The notes: generated from the sequence alone by a model not told the origin. Numbered from the stretch's first letter, positions 26,681-35,409 are shown. The stretch is 35,569 nucleotides of DNA from CAZKNF01 sp964554105 (GCA_964554105.1 CAZKNF010000037.1:1-35569), one strand, 5' to 3'. Numbers and translations are program-made.

Positions 26681-26694
26681 CTTAAACGTTTAAG
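26681..26694. promoter_or_regulatory. Operator-like perfect palindrome before cimA
   Basis: CTTAAACGTTTAAG is a perfect 14 bp palindrome centred on CG, the symmetry and composition typical of LacI/GalR-family operators. It sits 14-27 nt before the cimA start codon and immediately downstream of the predicted -10, so it would overlap the transcription start. This is a good candidate repressor site, but no cognate regulator gene is in the window. Confidence 0.5.
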
Positions 26695-26700
26695 AACGTA

Positions 26701-26729
26701 TATATAGGCTCTAGTGCGGTTTATCTCAA
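26701..26729 (-). promoter_or_regulatory. Predicted sigma70-like promoter for cimA-gltBD-thrBC
   Basis: On the minus strand TTGAGA (26724-26729) and TATATA (26701-26706) are separated by exactly 17 nt. This is a 5/6 match to the -35 and 4/6 to the -10 of the standard consensus. Transcription would start near 26694, about 27 nt before cimA. If this lineage uses the Bacteroidota-type consensus, the assignment would need revising. Confidence 0.5.
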
Positions 26730-26806
26730 CAACATAGAGACGTTATTTATTGGATTCGCGCGCGGCCGCCTCGTCGGTCGAACCGGATGCGTGCGTACTT
26801 AATCGT

Positions 26807-27373
26807 TCAGTCCTGCGGCATCAAGCCTGCCTGGCGGGCATACTCGAATACATTGCCGGCCTTGAGTATTTCTCCAACGTCGCCGAGGGGCTTCAGAAGG
26901 TATTCCTTACCGGTCGTGACGTTCGTCAGCTTGCCAACGGTCGTATCGATCTCCACCTCGTCACCGGTGCGAATCACATCGATAAGCCGATCGTTCGCCT
27001 CGAAGGGCACCACGAAGCCGCCATCCACTGCATTCCGATAAAAGATGCGTGCGTAACTTTCAGCGACGACGGCCTCGCAGCCCGCTTCCTGCAGGGCGAA
27101 CGGCGCGTGCTCCCGCGAGGAGCCGCAGCCAAAATTCGAGCCGCCGACGACGACCGTGTATTCGCTCTCGAATTTGTCGGGCGCCGTAAACGGCGTGTCT
27201 CCGAACGGCAGACCCTGCTGATCGCTGGGTACACCGCTGAGGGCATATCGTCCGTAGAACTTCTTCTCCTCCGGATCCGAAAGGCTGTAGACGAGGTGTT
27301 CGGCCGGAATAATCTGGTCCGTATCGATCGAATCGCCTGTCACGTAGGCTTTGCCTTTGATTATCTTCTTCAT
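26807..27373 (-). CDS. leuD: 3-isopropylmalate dehydratase small subunit
   Basis: Swivel-domain subunit that pairs with LeuC to isomerise 2- to 3-isopropylmalate, and probably citramalate to 3-methylmalate. Motifs: GDSIDTDQIIPAEHL near the N terminus, then VVVGGSNFGCGSSREHAPFALQEAG with the conserved GSSREHAP loop, and YARIFYRNAVDGGFVV. The 188 residues fit the family. A TTG at 27382 would add three residues, but the ATG at 27373 begins MKKIIKGKAYV, the expected start. It follows leuC by 54 nt and is the last gene of the ilv-leu group before the cimA promoter; I saw no terminator with a T run between them. Confidence 0.94.
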   Translation of the reverse strand: MKKIIKGKAYVTGDSIDTDQIIPAEHLVYSLSDPEEKKFYGRYALSGVPSDQQGLPFGDTPFTAPDKFESEYTVVVGGSNFGCGSSREHAPFALQEAGCEAVVAESYARIFYRNAVDGGFVVPFEANDRLIDVIRTGDEVEIDTTVGKLTNVTTGKEYLLKPLGDVGEILKAGNVFEYARQAGLMPQD

Positions 27374-27427
27374 GTGTTCCAACGCTATTCTACAGTGACG
27401 GACGATTCGCGGGCAGCCGGCGACGTG

Positions 27428-28720
27428 CTATACGAGCACCTCGCGAGGGTCGGTGATAACGCCTGCAACGGCGGATGCAGCCACCGTGAGGGGGCTCGCC
27501 AGATACACAGACGCGCTCTTGCTCCCCATCCGACCGGGGAAATTCCGGTTCGTCGACGAAATCACGACCTCGGTACCGTGCGTGCGTCCGAAGGTATCGG
27601 TGGGTCCGCCGAGACACGCGGCGCAGGATGCCTGGCCGAGCTTGCAGCCCGATCGCTCGAAGATGTCGTAGAGCGACTCCCCATCGATGTAGGTCGTGTG
27701 CAGTTCCTTGCCGATATGGGTCGTCGCCGGCACGATGTACGTATCGATAACCACTTCCTGCCCCTTGATGATTTTTGCTGCCGCCTCGAAATCCTCGAGC
27801 TTACCACCGGTGCAGCTGCCGATGTAGGCGCGGTCGAGCCGCGTTCCGGCGACTTCCGAAACGGTTGCCCGGTTATCGGGGCTGTGGGGCTTCGCCACGA
27901 GCGGCTCCATCTCCTCGACGTCGTACGTCTTGAACGTGTGGTAGCGTGCGTCGTCTTCGCCGAATACCGGCTCCCATTCTGCGTCCGTACGCTTCCGAAC
28001 ATATTCGAACGTCTTTTCATCTGCCGGGATGATGCCGTTCTTGCCGCCGGCCTCGATGGCCATATTGGTCAGCGTCATGCGTTCGTGCACCGGTAAATCG
28101 AAAACGGCCTGTCCGTCGAACTCTAGCGCACGATAGGTACCCCCGTCCGTTCCGATATCGCCGATGACCTGCAGGATCATGTCCTTGGCCATCAGATACG
28201 GCGGCAAGCTGCCCTCGAAGACGAACTTCATGGTTTCCGGCACCTTGAGCCAGAGCTTGCCGGTGCCCATGATCAGGGCCGCATCCGTATTGCCGACCCC
28301 GGTCGAAAACATCCCGAACGCGCCGGATGTGCAGCTGTGGCTGTCGGTGCCGACGAGCAGAGATCCCGGCCGATTGAAGCCTTCCTCCGCGAGCGCCATG
28401 TGGCAGACACCTTTGTAGCGCGCCGTGCCGACGTCGTAAAAATACGGCAGCGTCTGCTCTGCTGCGAACTCTCGGAGCAAATCCACATTACGGTTCGCGT
28501 GATGGTTCTTCGTAAAGATATAGTGGTCGGGAATGATGACCACTTTCTCCTTGTCCCACACGCGCGCATTCTCGCCGAACTCCCGCTTAAAGATGTCGAT
28601 TGTGGGCGGACCGCACACGTCGTGGGTCATCAGCACGTCTACGTCTACCCAGATGTTGTCTCCAGGTGCAACGCGCTCACGTCCCGCGTGCCGGGCCAGG
28701 ATCTTTTCTGTGATCGTCAT
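27428..28720 (-). CDS. leuC: 3-isopropylmalate dehydratase large subunit
   Basis: Fe-S subunit of isopropylmalate isomerase. The three cluster cysteines are all present: Cys303 in YIGSCTGGKLEDF, Cys366 and Cys369 in GQASCAACLGG. Other motifs are GTDSHSCTSGAFGMFSTGVGN (124-144) and STNRNFPGRMGS near the C terminus. At 430 residues it is of the shorter, archaeal/HacA-related type, not the ~470-residue enterobacterial form. With CimA nearby, it likely also handles citramalate. It starts 52 nt after leuA. Confidence 0.94.
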   Translation of the reverse strand: MTITEKILARHAGRERVAPGDNIWVDVDVLMTHDVCGPPTIDIFKREFGENARVWDKEKVVIIPDHYIFTKNHHANRNVDLLREFAAEQTLPYFYDVGTARYKGVCHMALAEEGFNRPGSLLVGTDSHSCTSGAFGMFSTGVGNTDAALIMGTGKLWLKVPETMKFVFEGSLPPYLMAKDMILQVIGDIGTDGGTYRALEFDGQAVFDLPVHERMTLTNMAIEAGGKNGIIPADEKTFEYVRKRTDAEWEPVFGEDDARYHTFKTYDVEEMEPLVAKPHSPDNRATVSEVAGTRLDRAYIGSCTGGKLEDFEAAAKIIKGQEVVIDTYIVPATTHIGKELHTTYIDGESLYDIFERSGCKLGQASCAACLGGPTDTFGRTHGTEVVISSTNRNFPGRMGSKSASVYLASPLTVAASAVAGVITDPREVLV

Positions 28721-28772
28721 TCGATAGTTCGCTATCAGTGTCTAGCCAATCCGAATTCAGGTTCTACGCTCC

Positions 28773-30383
28773 TCACGCGACGCCACCTTGGAACGAGCGC
28801 ATGATTCCATTTCCGACGAACGCCACATTCTCCTCTTCGGACCGGAAGGCCTCGAGGTGGTTCAGCGCATTGAGATACGCATCCGCGGAGGCCTGGAGCA
28901 CGTCCGTATTCCGAGCCGTGCCCTTGAAGAACGCACCACCCTGCCCCACAAGAACGGTCACCTCGCCGATCGCGTCGGCGCCTTCAGACACGGAACGGAT
29001 CGAGTAGCTCTCTAGATCGTGCGCGCTGCCTACAGCGTGATTGATCGCACGGTAGATCGCGTCGACCGGACCGTCCCCCGTCGCCTTCTCGCGGCGGAGC
29101 TCACCAATGCGCGTGTGATACAGTTCGACCTGAGCCTCAGGCTTTTTACCGGTGCCGACGTTGACTGATATTCCATCCAGTCGATAATGCGGGTTCATGG
29201 CGTGCTCCTCGTTTCCGTTGACTAGATGAATGAGATCCTCGTCAAAAATTTCCTTCTTTCGATCGGCCAGCTGCACGAACAGCTGGTACAGCGCGTCCTT
29301 TCTGTCTTCCTCGACGTGCAGGCCGAGCCGCTCGACGCGGCTCAAAAAACCGTGCCGACCCGAGTGGCGACCCAATCGGATCTGCTCGGCGGTCTGTCCG
29401 ACATCCGAGGCCTTCATAATCTCGTACGTGTCTCGGCGCTTCAATACGCCGTGCTGATGAATGCCCGCTTCGTGTGCGAAGGCATTGCGTCCCACGATGG
29501 CTTTGTTCGGTGGAACCGGAAATCCCGTCGCCACCGACACCATCCGACTCGATTCTGTCAGATAAGCAGCCTCGATGCCCGTATCGACGCCGAACTGCTC
29601 GCGCCGCACACGCAGCGCCATGACGACTTCCTCGAGCGAAGCATTTCCGGCGCGTTCACCAATCCCATTGATTGTACACTCAATCTGACGGGCCCCAGCC
29701 TGAACCGCCGCAACGGAATTGGCAACCGCCAATCCAAGGTCGTCGTGGCAGTGCGCCGATAATATGATCTTCTCTGGGTGTGCGAGCCGATTGCGCACGG
29801 CCTCGAACATCGCGAAGTACTCCGACGGTGTGCAGTATCCGGTCGTGTCAGGTATGTTGATGGTCGATGCGCCAGCCTCGACAGCGGCCTCCACGACTTC
29901 ACAGAGATAACCGAGATCGGTCCGCCCGGCGTCCTCGGCGCTGAACTCGACGTCGTCGGTGTACGTCCTCGCGATTTCGACCGCTTCTCGTGCCATTCGA
30001 ACGACCGCCTTACGCTTTTGGCTGAGCGTCTTTCCGAACTTATCGTCTCCGAACTTGGCGTCGATGTGAATGTCGCTCGTGGCGATGAATGTGTGGATGC
30101 GGGTCTTCGTACCGCCTTTGAGCGCATCGCCGGCAGACCGGATATCGCTCTCCAGCGCCCGCGCCAATCCGCAGATCACCGGCCCGTCGATTTCCTGCAC
30201 GATGCGGGCGACGGCCTCGAACTGTCCCGGTGACGAGATGGGGAATCCCGCTTCTATTACGTCGACCTTGAGCTTGGCGAGCTGCTTTGCGATGCGCACC
30301 TTTTCCGGCATCGTCATCGCTGCGCCGGGCGCCTGCTCGCCGTCGCGGAGCGTCGTATCGAATATGATTACGTGGTCCTTCAT
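28773..30383 (-). CDS. leuA: 2-isopropylmalate synthase
   Basis: First committed enzyme of leucine synthesis; joins acetyl-CoA and 2-oxoisovalerate. The signature FDTTLRDGEQAPGA (8-21) and the metal ligands Asp9 and His211/His213 (SAHCHDDLGLAVANS) are present, with CTINGIGERAGNASLEE after. The C-terminal ~130 residues, including the VLVGQGGAFFKGTARNTDV segment, form the leucine-feedback domain. I place the start at ATG 30383 (536 residues); a TTG at 30404 would add seven residues not seen in the family. It is clearly distinct from CimA, so the two paralogues divide the work. It follows leuB by 40 nt. Confidence 0.94.
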   Translation of the reverse strand: MKDHVIIFDTTLRDGEQAPGAAMTMPEKVRIAKQLAKLKVDVIEAGFPISSPGQFEAVARIVQEIDGPVICGLARALESDIRSAGDALKGGTKTRIHTFIATSDIHIDAKFGDDKFGKTLSQKRKAVVRMAREAVEIARTYTDDVEFSAEDAGRTDLGYLCEVVEAAVEAGASTINIPDTTGYCTPSEYFAMFEAVRNRLAHPEKIILSAHCHDDLGLAVANSVAAVQAGARQIECTINGIGERAGNASLEEVVMALRVRREQFGVDTGIEAAYLTESSRMVSVATGFPVPPNKAIVGRNAFAHEAGIHQHGVLKRRDTYEIMKASDVGQTAEQIRLGRHSGRHGFLSRVERLGLHVEEDRKDALYQLFVQLADRKKEIFDEDLIHLVNGNEEHAMNPHYRLDGISVNVGTGKKPEAQVELYHTRIGELRREKATGDGPVDAIYRAINHAVGSAHDLESYSIRSVSEGADAIGEVTVLVGQGGAFFKGTARNTDVLQASADAYLNALNHLEAFRSEEENVAFVGNGIMRSFQGGVA

Positions 30384-30423
30384 GTGATCTAAATCTTTCG
30401 ACAATGAAGTTCAGAGCTTGGCA

Positions 30424-31518
30424 TCAAATGAGTACTTCAGGTGAGGGTGCGGAGGTCAGCTCAGCGACGCGGTTACCGATATCCGATGTCGTTGCGTGCA
30501 TGCATCCCTCTTCCCAGATGTCCGTAGTCCGCAGGCCTTCGTTCAGAACGCGATCCACGGCCAGCCGTATGGCGCCCGCCGCCGGCTTCTCGCCGAGGTA
30601 GTCGAGCATCATTGCTACACTGAGAATCGCCGCGATCGGATTCGCCTTGTCCTGCCCGGCGATATCGGGTGCGCTCCCATGCACAGGTTCGAAAAGTCCG
30701 ACCCGACCGCCGATGCTGGCGGACGGCAGCAGACCCAAAGATCCGGGAAATGTCGCAGCAAGATCCGACAGAATATCGCCGAACAAATTCCCTGTGACGA
30801 TCACATCGAATTCCGACGGACGCCGGACGAGCTGCATCGCCGCGTTATCTACGTAGAGATGTTCGAGCTGCAGGTGGGGATACTCTTCAGCATGCACGTT
30901 CGTGACAACGTCACGCCACAGGCGCGAGACCTCGAGCACGTTCGCCTTATCGACGGACACGACCCTGCCCTGCCGATCGGAAGCCGCGTCGAATGCGACA
31001 CGCGCAATTCGGCGCACTTCGTCGGCCGAATACCGCATCGTATTGTGGCCTTCGACGGCATTGCGTCCGCGGGGCCGTCCAAAATAGATTCCGCCCGTGA
31101 GCTCGCGCACAATCAGCAGATCGGTGCCGGTGACGATTTCCTTACGCAGCGGTGACCCGCCGGCGAGCGCCTCCGGAACCGAGACAGGTCGCAGATTGGC
31201 AAACACCCCTAGCTCCTTCCTGATGCGGAGCAGACCTGCCTCAGGTCGCCTGGCACCCTCCAGGTCATCCCATTTCGGTCCACCGACGGCGCCCAAGAGC
31301 ACGGCGTCGGATGCCCGGCACGCGTCGAGGGTATCGTCCGGCATTGGTGTATCGAACGCATCGATGGCCGCACCGCCGGCCGCATGCTCGTCGACCTGAA
31401 CGGCGAAACCGAGCGCGTCGGCCGCCGACCGCAGGACGAGCAGCGCCATCTCGGTCACGTCCCGCCCGATGCCGTCACCCGGCAGCCAGGCTATTTGGTA
31501 TGTCTTGTCCGTACTCAT
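30424..31518 (-). CDS. leuB: 3-isopropylmalate dehydrogenase
   Basis: NAD-dependent oxidative decarboxylase of 3-isopropylmalate; related enzymes also act on 3-methylmalate from the citramalate route. Motifs: LPGDGIGRDV at the start, GAVGGPKWDD, NLRPV, then RELTGGIYFGRPRG. The Mg/substrate segment VSVDKANVLEVSRLWRD and the NAD-pocket VHGSAPDIAGQDKANPIAAILS complete the pattern. The C terminus continues past the usual end with TSDIGNRVAELTSAPSPEVLI. The length is 364 residues. It sits 31 nt downstream of ilvC. Confidence 0.95.
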   Translation of the reverse strand: MSTDKTYQIAWLPGDGIGRDVTEMALLVLRSAADALGFAVQVDEHAAGGAAIDAFDTPMPDDTLDACRASDAVLLGAVGGPKWDDLEGARRPEAGLLRIRKELGVFANLRPVSVPEALAGGSPLRKEIVTGTDLLIVRELTGGIYFGRPRGRNAVEGHNTMRYSADEVRRIARVAFDAASDRQGRVVSVDKANVLEVSRLWRDVVTNVHAEEYPHLQLEHLYVDNAAMQLVRRPSEFDVIVTGNLFGDILSDLAATFPGSLGLLPSASIGGRVGLFEPVHGSAPDIAGQDKANPIAAILSVAMMLDYLGEKPAAGAIRLAVDRVLNEGLRTTDIWEEGCMHATTSDIGNRVAELTSAPSPEVLI

Positions 31519-31549
31519 AGAGACATAAATTGATCGAAGTCCGGCCGTT

Positions 31550-32584
31550 TCAAACTTCCGTTGCGGCGGCTTCCTTCTCGGCGCGAGCGGGCGTGCTCGA
31601 GCGAATCCAGCTCATCATGCTCCGCAGCTTCTTGCCGATTTTCTCGATTGGATGCTCTTTTGACTGCCTGCGCAGCTCGAGCAGTCCCTCTCCACCGCGG
31701 TCACACTCCTCGATCCATTCGCGGGCGAACTGTCCCGACTGGACTTCCTTCAGAATCTCGCGCATGCGCTGCTTCGTCGAATCGTCGATCACGCGCGGTC
31801 CGCGGGTGTGATTCCCGTATTCCGCCGTGTCGCTGATCGAGTAGTTCATGTATTCCAGCCCGCCCTCGTAGATCAGATCGACGATGAGCTTGAGTTCGTG
31901 CAGGCATTCGAAATAGGCCAGCTCGGGCGGATAGCCCGCTTCGGTGAGTGTTTCGAATCCGGCTTTGATGAGGGACTCAGCGCCTCCGCAGAGCACGGCC
32001 TGCTCGCCGAAGAGGTCGGTTTCCGTCTCATCCTTGAAGGTGGTTTCGATTACGCCGGCGCGGATGCCGCCGATTCCTTTCGCGTAGCTCAACGCCAGGT
32101 CGAGCGTGCGCCCTGAAGCGTCCTGAGCGACGGCCACCAGACACGGTACACCCTTTCCCTCCTCGTAGACACGGCGAACGAGGTGGCCGGGCGACTTTGG
32201 TGCTACCATGAAGACGTCGACGCCGTCCGGCGGCACTATCTGCTCATAGTGAATATTGAATCCATGGCCGAAGACGAGCGCCTTGCCAGGAATCATGTAT
32301 TCCTGGATGTGGGATTCGTATACCTTCTTCTGATGCTGATCAGGCACCAGCATCACGATGACATCGGCCCATTGCGTGGCCTCTTCGATGGACTTAACCG
32401 TCAGCCCCATCTCCTCGGCCGCCTGCTGGGAGGACGAACCCGGGCGCAGACCGACGGCGACATCGACCCCGCTGTCCCGCAAATTAAGTGCATGGGCATG
32501 GCCCTGGCTGCCGTAGCCTATCACGGCAACGCGCTTGGATCGTATGATATCGAGATCCGCTTCGTAATGAACTTTTATCGACAT
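31550..32584 (-). CDS. ilvC: Ketol-acid reductoisomerase, class I
   Basis: NADPH- and Mg-dependent isomeroreductase that converts acetolactate and acetohydroxybutyrate to dihydroxy acids. The nucleotide-binding fold shows VAVIGYGSQGHAHALNLRDSG (19-39) followed by VGLRPGSSS, where Arg and Ser are expected to grip the NADPH phosphate. The knotted catalytic domain has ETTFKDETETDLFGEQAVLCGG and YFECLHELKLIVDLIYEGGL, carrying the metal-binding Asp and Glu residues. The 344 residues fit the short class I. It lies 71 nt downstream of ilvN. The following enzyme IlvD is not in the window. Confidence 0.95.
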   Translation of the reverse strand: MSIKVHYEADLDIIRSKRVAVIGYGSQGHAHALNLRDSGVDVAVGLRPGSSSQQAAEEMGLTVKSIEEATQWADVIVMLVPDQHQKKVYESHIQEYMIPGKALVFGHGFNIHYEQIVPPDGVDVFMVAPKSPGHLVRRVYEEGKGVPCLVAVAQDASGRTLDLALSYAKGIGGIRAGVIETTFKDETETDLFGEQAVLCGGAESLIKAGFETLTEAGYPPELAYFECLHELKLIVDLIYEGGLEYMNYSISDTAEYGNHTRGPRVIDDSTKQRMREILKEVQSGQFAREWIEECDRGGEGLLELRRQSKEHPIEKIGKKLRSMMSWIRSSTPARAEKEAAATEV

Positions 32585-32655
32585 ATCCTTCCCGTCTCCT
32601 TTAAAAACATGGTCTTACATGGGCAAAATTGGTTCCACACCTCTACAGCCCCTGA

Positions 32656-33240
32656 CTAATCGCCGAACTGCAGCGATCTTCGCATGGCCACTCGGCCGCT
32701 TCGAGCGATCTCAACGATGTCATGCGGACGCATCATCCCGATGAAGGCATTAAGCTTTTTGGTCGGGCCGGTGAGCTCGAAGGTCATAGTTTCCGTCGTG
32801 ATGTCGACAACCTTTCCCCTAAAAATTTCGAGCGTACCCATCAATTCAGATCGGTTGTCGGACGTATACTGGACCTTCACCAGACACAGCTCGCGCTCGA
32901 CGTACTCGTGCTCGGTGAGGTCAGTGGACTCCAACACGTCGACGAGACGTTCGAGCTGTCGATTCACCTGCGCGATGATCCGATCGTCGCCGGTCGTGAC
33001 GATCGTCATGCGTGATACGGACGGGTCGTCGGTCTCGCCAACGGCGACGCTCTCCAGATTAAATCCGCGGGCGGAAAACAGATTGATGACACGGTTCAAG
33101 GCGCCGATGGTGTTCTCCACCAGCACGGCTATGATGTGCCTGTTTTCATGTTTCGTCTCATCCGGATAAATCGGCTCGCCCTGAGCCTTCTTCCGAATGA
33201 TCTGCTGCGGCGTAAGGGTGGCGTTCGTCGCCATGATCAT
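32656..33240 (-). CDS. ilvN: Acetolactate synthase small (regulatory) subunit
   Basis: Regulatory partner of the catalytic subunit, giving valine-type feedback and full activity. An ACT domain opens after ~33 extra N-terminal residues: HIIAVLVENTIGALNRVINLFSARG (35-59), then ESVAVGETDD. The C-terminal domain has the ERELCLVKVQ and FRGKVVDITTETMTFELTG segments conserved in IlvN/IlvH. At 194 residues it is slightly longer than the ~160 of IlvH because of the N-terminal extension. ATG codons at 33240 and 33234 are both possible; I see no clear Shine-Dalgarno site. It lies 45 nt after ilvB. Confidence 0.93.
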   Translation of the reverse strand: MIMATNATLTPQQIIRKKAQGEPIYPDETKHENRHIIAVLVENTIGALNRVINLFSARGFNLESVAVGETDDPSVSRMTIVTTGDDRIIAQVNRQLERLVDVLESTDLTEHEYVERELCLVKVQYTSDNRSELMGTLEIFRGKVVDITTETMTFELTGPTKKLNAFIGMMRPHDIVEIARSGRVAMRRSLQFGD

Positions 33241-33285
33241 CTAACACGTTGGTGGTGGTCGTCTCTTGAGGGTTCTTTGTACGCT

Positions 33286-35100
33286 TTAAACGAATGCGTC
33301 CGGCGTCAGCCGCTTCGTAATCATTTCATCGGTAGAGGCGCCGGCCGGTACCATCGGGAAGACCATTTCTTCCTTGATCACCTGAAATTCCATCAGGACC
33401 GGACGATCGTTGATTTTCCACGCTTCTTCGATCACCTTTTCGACCTCTTCGGGCTTCGATGCACGGAGTCCAACGCAGTGATGCGCCTCTGCGAGCTTCA
33501 CGAAGTCCGGATTCGTGTCCGTGAGGTCCGTGTGGCTGAAGCGATTCTCGTGGAAGAGCTCCTGCCACTGGCGCACCATGCCTAGGAAGTTGTTATTGAT
33601 GACCACCACTTTGATCGGCAGCTTGTGCGCAGCGCACACACTGAGCTCCTGGGCATTCATTACGAAGCCGCCGTCACCGCTGATGGAAACGACCGTCTTG
33701 CCCGTGCCTCGTAAACCGAATGCGGCGCCCATTGCTGCCGGAAGGCAGAAACCCATCGTTCCGAGGCCGCCGGAGGTTATATGTGATCTGGCATTAAGGA
33801 ACTGGAAATACTGCGCCGTCCACATCTGATGCTGGCCGACATCCGTCACTACGACGGCATCGCCCTGCGTCTTCTCGCGAATTTTCTGGATGACGAGCTG
33901 CGCACGCAGACGGCCGTCGGTGTTTTCAAAGGACAGCGGACATTCGTCTCGCCAGGCCTTCACCTGCGCCAACCATTCGCTCGTGCCGGCTTCTTCCAGG
34001 AGCGGCAACAGCCGTTCGAGTACGTTCCTCACGTCGCCTACGACTGCGCAATCGACGTAGACGTTCTTCGAGATGCAGGACGGATCTATATCGATGTGGA
34101 TGACCTTCGCGTGCGGCGCCCAGGATTCAAGCTTGCCGGTGACGCGGTCATCGAATCGCGCGCCGACGGCGATAAGGAGGTCGGAATTCTGGACGGCCAT
34201 ATTTGCACACCACGTACCGTGCATTCCGAGCATGCCGAGGGAGAGCTCGTCGTCCTCCGGGAAAGCTCCGAGGCCGTGCAGCGTCGTGGTCACCGGGATC
34301 CGGGCCTTTCGAGCCATTGAGGTGAGGTATTCCGATGCGTCTGCATTGACGGCGCCTCCGCCGACGTACAGCAGCGGCTTTTTCGCCGCGGCGATCATTG
34401 CGGCGGCTCTGCGAATCGGCGGTTCGGGAGCGACCGCCGGCGGCGTATAACCGCGCAGATCTACTTCATCCGGATAGTCGAACTCCGCTTCAGCAAGCAG
34501 GACATCCTTCGGCAGGTCGACCACGACGGGTCCGGGTCGTCCGGACCGCGCGATGTGATAGGCCTGCTTGACGGTCTTTGCGAGATCCTTGACGTCCCGT
34601 ACGAGAAAGCTGTGCTTTGTGATGCTTCGGGTAATCCCGATCGTATCGCATTCCTGGAAAGCGTCGTTGCCGATCAGCGCCGTCGGCACCTGACCGGTGA
34701 ACACGACGATCGGCACCGAATCCATGTAGGCGTCGGCAATCCCCGTGACGGTGTTTGTCGCTCCCGGCCCGCTCGTGACGAGGACGGTACCGACTTTTCC
34801 GGTGGCTTTTGCATACCCTTCTGCCGCGTGCGTACCGCCCTGTTCGTGACGAACCAGGATGTGCTCAAATGACGGCTTTATCCGCGCCATTTCATCATAG
34901 ATCTTGATCACGGCGCCGCCCGGGTGCCCGAAGACGGTTTCGACGCCCTCGGCCTCCAGCGAGCGGAGAAAGATTTCAGCGCCGCTCATGCGTCGCGTGG
35001 CGTGCACCGAAGGCTGAGCCTCGGTCGTACCGTCTCCCGTGGCCTCGGGCATGGCTTTCGTTTGGGCGTCCTGCTTGGCATTCATATGATGGACTCGCAT
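33286..35100 (-). CDS. ilvB: Acetolactate synthase large (catalytic) subunit
   Basis: Thiamine-diphosphate enzyme that condenses pyruvate with pyruvate or 2-oxobutyrate, the first shared step of valine, leucine and isoleucine synthesis. The catalytic Glu86 is in VRHEQGGTHAAEGYAKATGK and the activation/FAD region GPGATNTVTGIADAYMDS follows. The ThDP motif runs from GDGGF (475-479) to NNN (502-504), and GLGTMGFCLPAAMGAA is present. A hydrophilic ~36-residue N-terminal extension precedes the first conserved RRMSGAEIFLRSLEAEG segment; ATG at 35100 or 35085 could be the start. It opens the ilvBNC-leuBACD run and is preceded by a 5' leader with an apparent attenuator. Confidence 0.95.
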   Translation of the reverse strand: MRVHHMNAKQDAQTKAMPEATGDGTTEAQPSVHATRRMSGAEIFLRSLEAEGVETVFGHPGGAVIKIYDEMARIKPSFEHILVRHEQGGTHAAEGYAKATGKVGTVLVTSGPGATNTVTGIADAYMDSVPIVVFTGQVPTALIGNDAFQECDTIGITRSITKHSFLVRDVKDLAKTVKQAYHIARSGRPGPVVVDLPKDVLLAEAEFDYPDEVDLRGYTPPAVAPEPPIRRAAAMIAAAKKPLLYVGGGAVNADASEYLTSMARKARIPVTTTLHGLGAFPEDDELSLGMLGMHGTWCANMAVQNSDLLIAVGARFDDRVTGKLESWAPHAKVIHIDIDPSCISKNVYVDCAVVGDVRNVLERLLPLLEEAGTSEWLAQVKAWRDECPLSFENTDGRLRAQLVIQKIREKTQGDAVVVTDVGQHQMWTAQYFQFLNARSHITSGGLGTMGFCLPAAMGAAFGLRGTGKTVVSISGDGGFVMNAQELSVCAAHKLPIKVVVINNNFLGMVRQWQELFHENRFSHTDLTDTNPDFVKLAEAHHCVGLRASKPEEVEKVIEEAWKINDRPVLMEFQVIKEEMVFPMVPAGASTDEMITKRLTPDAFV

Positions 35101-35266
35101 CGAGTGTGGTTCTGCGGTTCATGGGGCGCCGAGTTCGGCGTGACCCGAGGTTGTGATGCCTCTGCCGCTTGCTCCCGTCGACGTCGCAAATGGACACACC
35201 TGTCCCTACGTATCGAGAAGAGGTCAAGATCACATCGCGGTCGTTGCATCGGCATCGCATTGGATT
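35101..35266 (-). other. Untranslated stretch between attenuator hairpin and ilvB
   Basis: About 166 nt with no convincing gene. It contains a short perfect inverted repeat (CGCCG/CGGCG around AACT) about 25 nt before the ilvB start on the minus strand, which might affect ilvB translation. No T run typical of a factor-independent terminator was seen here. Confidence 0.4.
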
Positions 35267-35409
35267 TTGAGGGCCAATCCCTCAACTCCTGATGCCTGCG
35301 TGCACGCTCGAAGATTTGCTGGGGATTGACCGCTCGGTTAGCCCGTAATGAGAATAAGGCTAATAAGGAGGACCGAAATTACTCGGCCGCTAATAAGGAG
35401 GTCAATCCC
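35267..35409 (-). promoter_or_regulatory. Putative ribosome-mediated branched-chain amino-acid attenuator
   Basis: Read on the minus strand, three segments have overlapping complementarity. Segment 1, GGGATTGACC (35400-35409), lies inside the leader peptide. Segment 2, GGTCAATCCC (35322-35331), begins 6 nt after the leader stop. Segment 3, GGGATTGGCC (35272-35281), is further on. Segments 1 and 2 pair over 10 perfect bp; 2 and 3 pair over 10 bp with one G-U. Segment 3 is also part of a 7 bp hairpin TTGAGGG/CCCTCAA with a 5 nt loop (35267-35285). This matches the protector/antiterminator/terminator logic of leu, ilv and trp attenuators. The hairpin is followed by AATCC and not a U tract, so the output could be Rho-linked, translational or unusual. 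Confidence 0.7.

Noticed and set aside
26750..28096. Plus-strand open frame of 448 codons opposite leuD and leuC
   Set aside because: Antisense to complete LeuD and LeuC; composition (many Arg, His, Asp) typical of a shadow frame.
34976..35260. Minus-strand frame of 94 codons overlapping the ilvB start
   Set aside because: It overlaps the ilvB coding region in another frame, is very rich in Arg and Gly, and matches no family.
35358..35400. Two copies of AATAAGGAGG on the plus strand as ribosome-binding sites
   Set aside because: They are the complement of the repeated LLIS codons of the leader peptide; no plus-strand gene with a suitable start follows.
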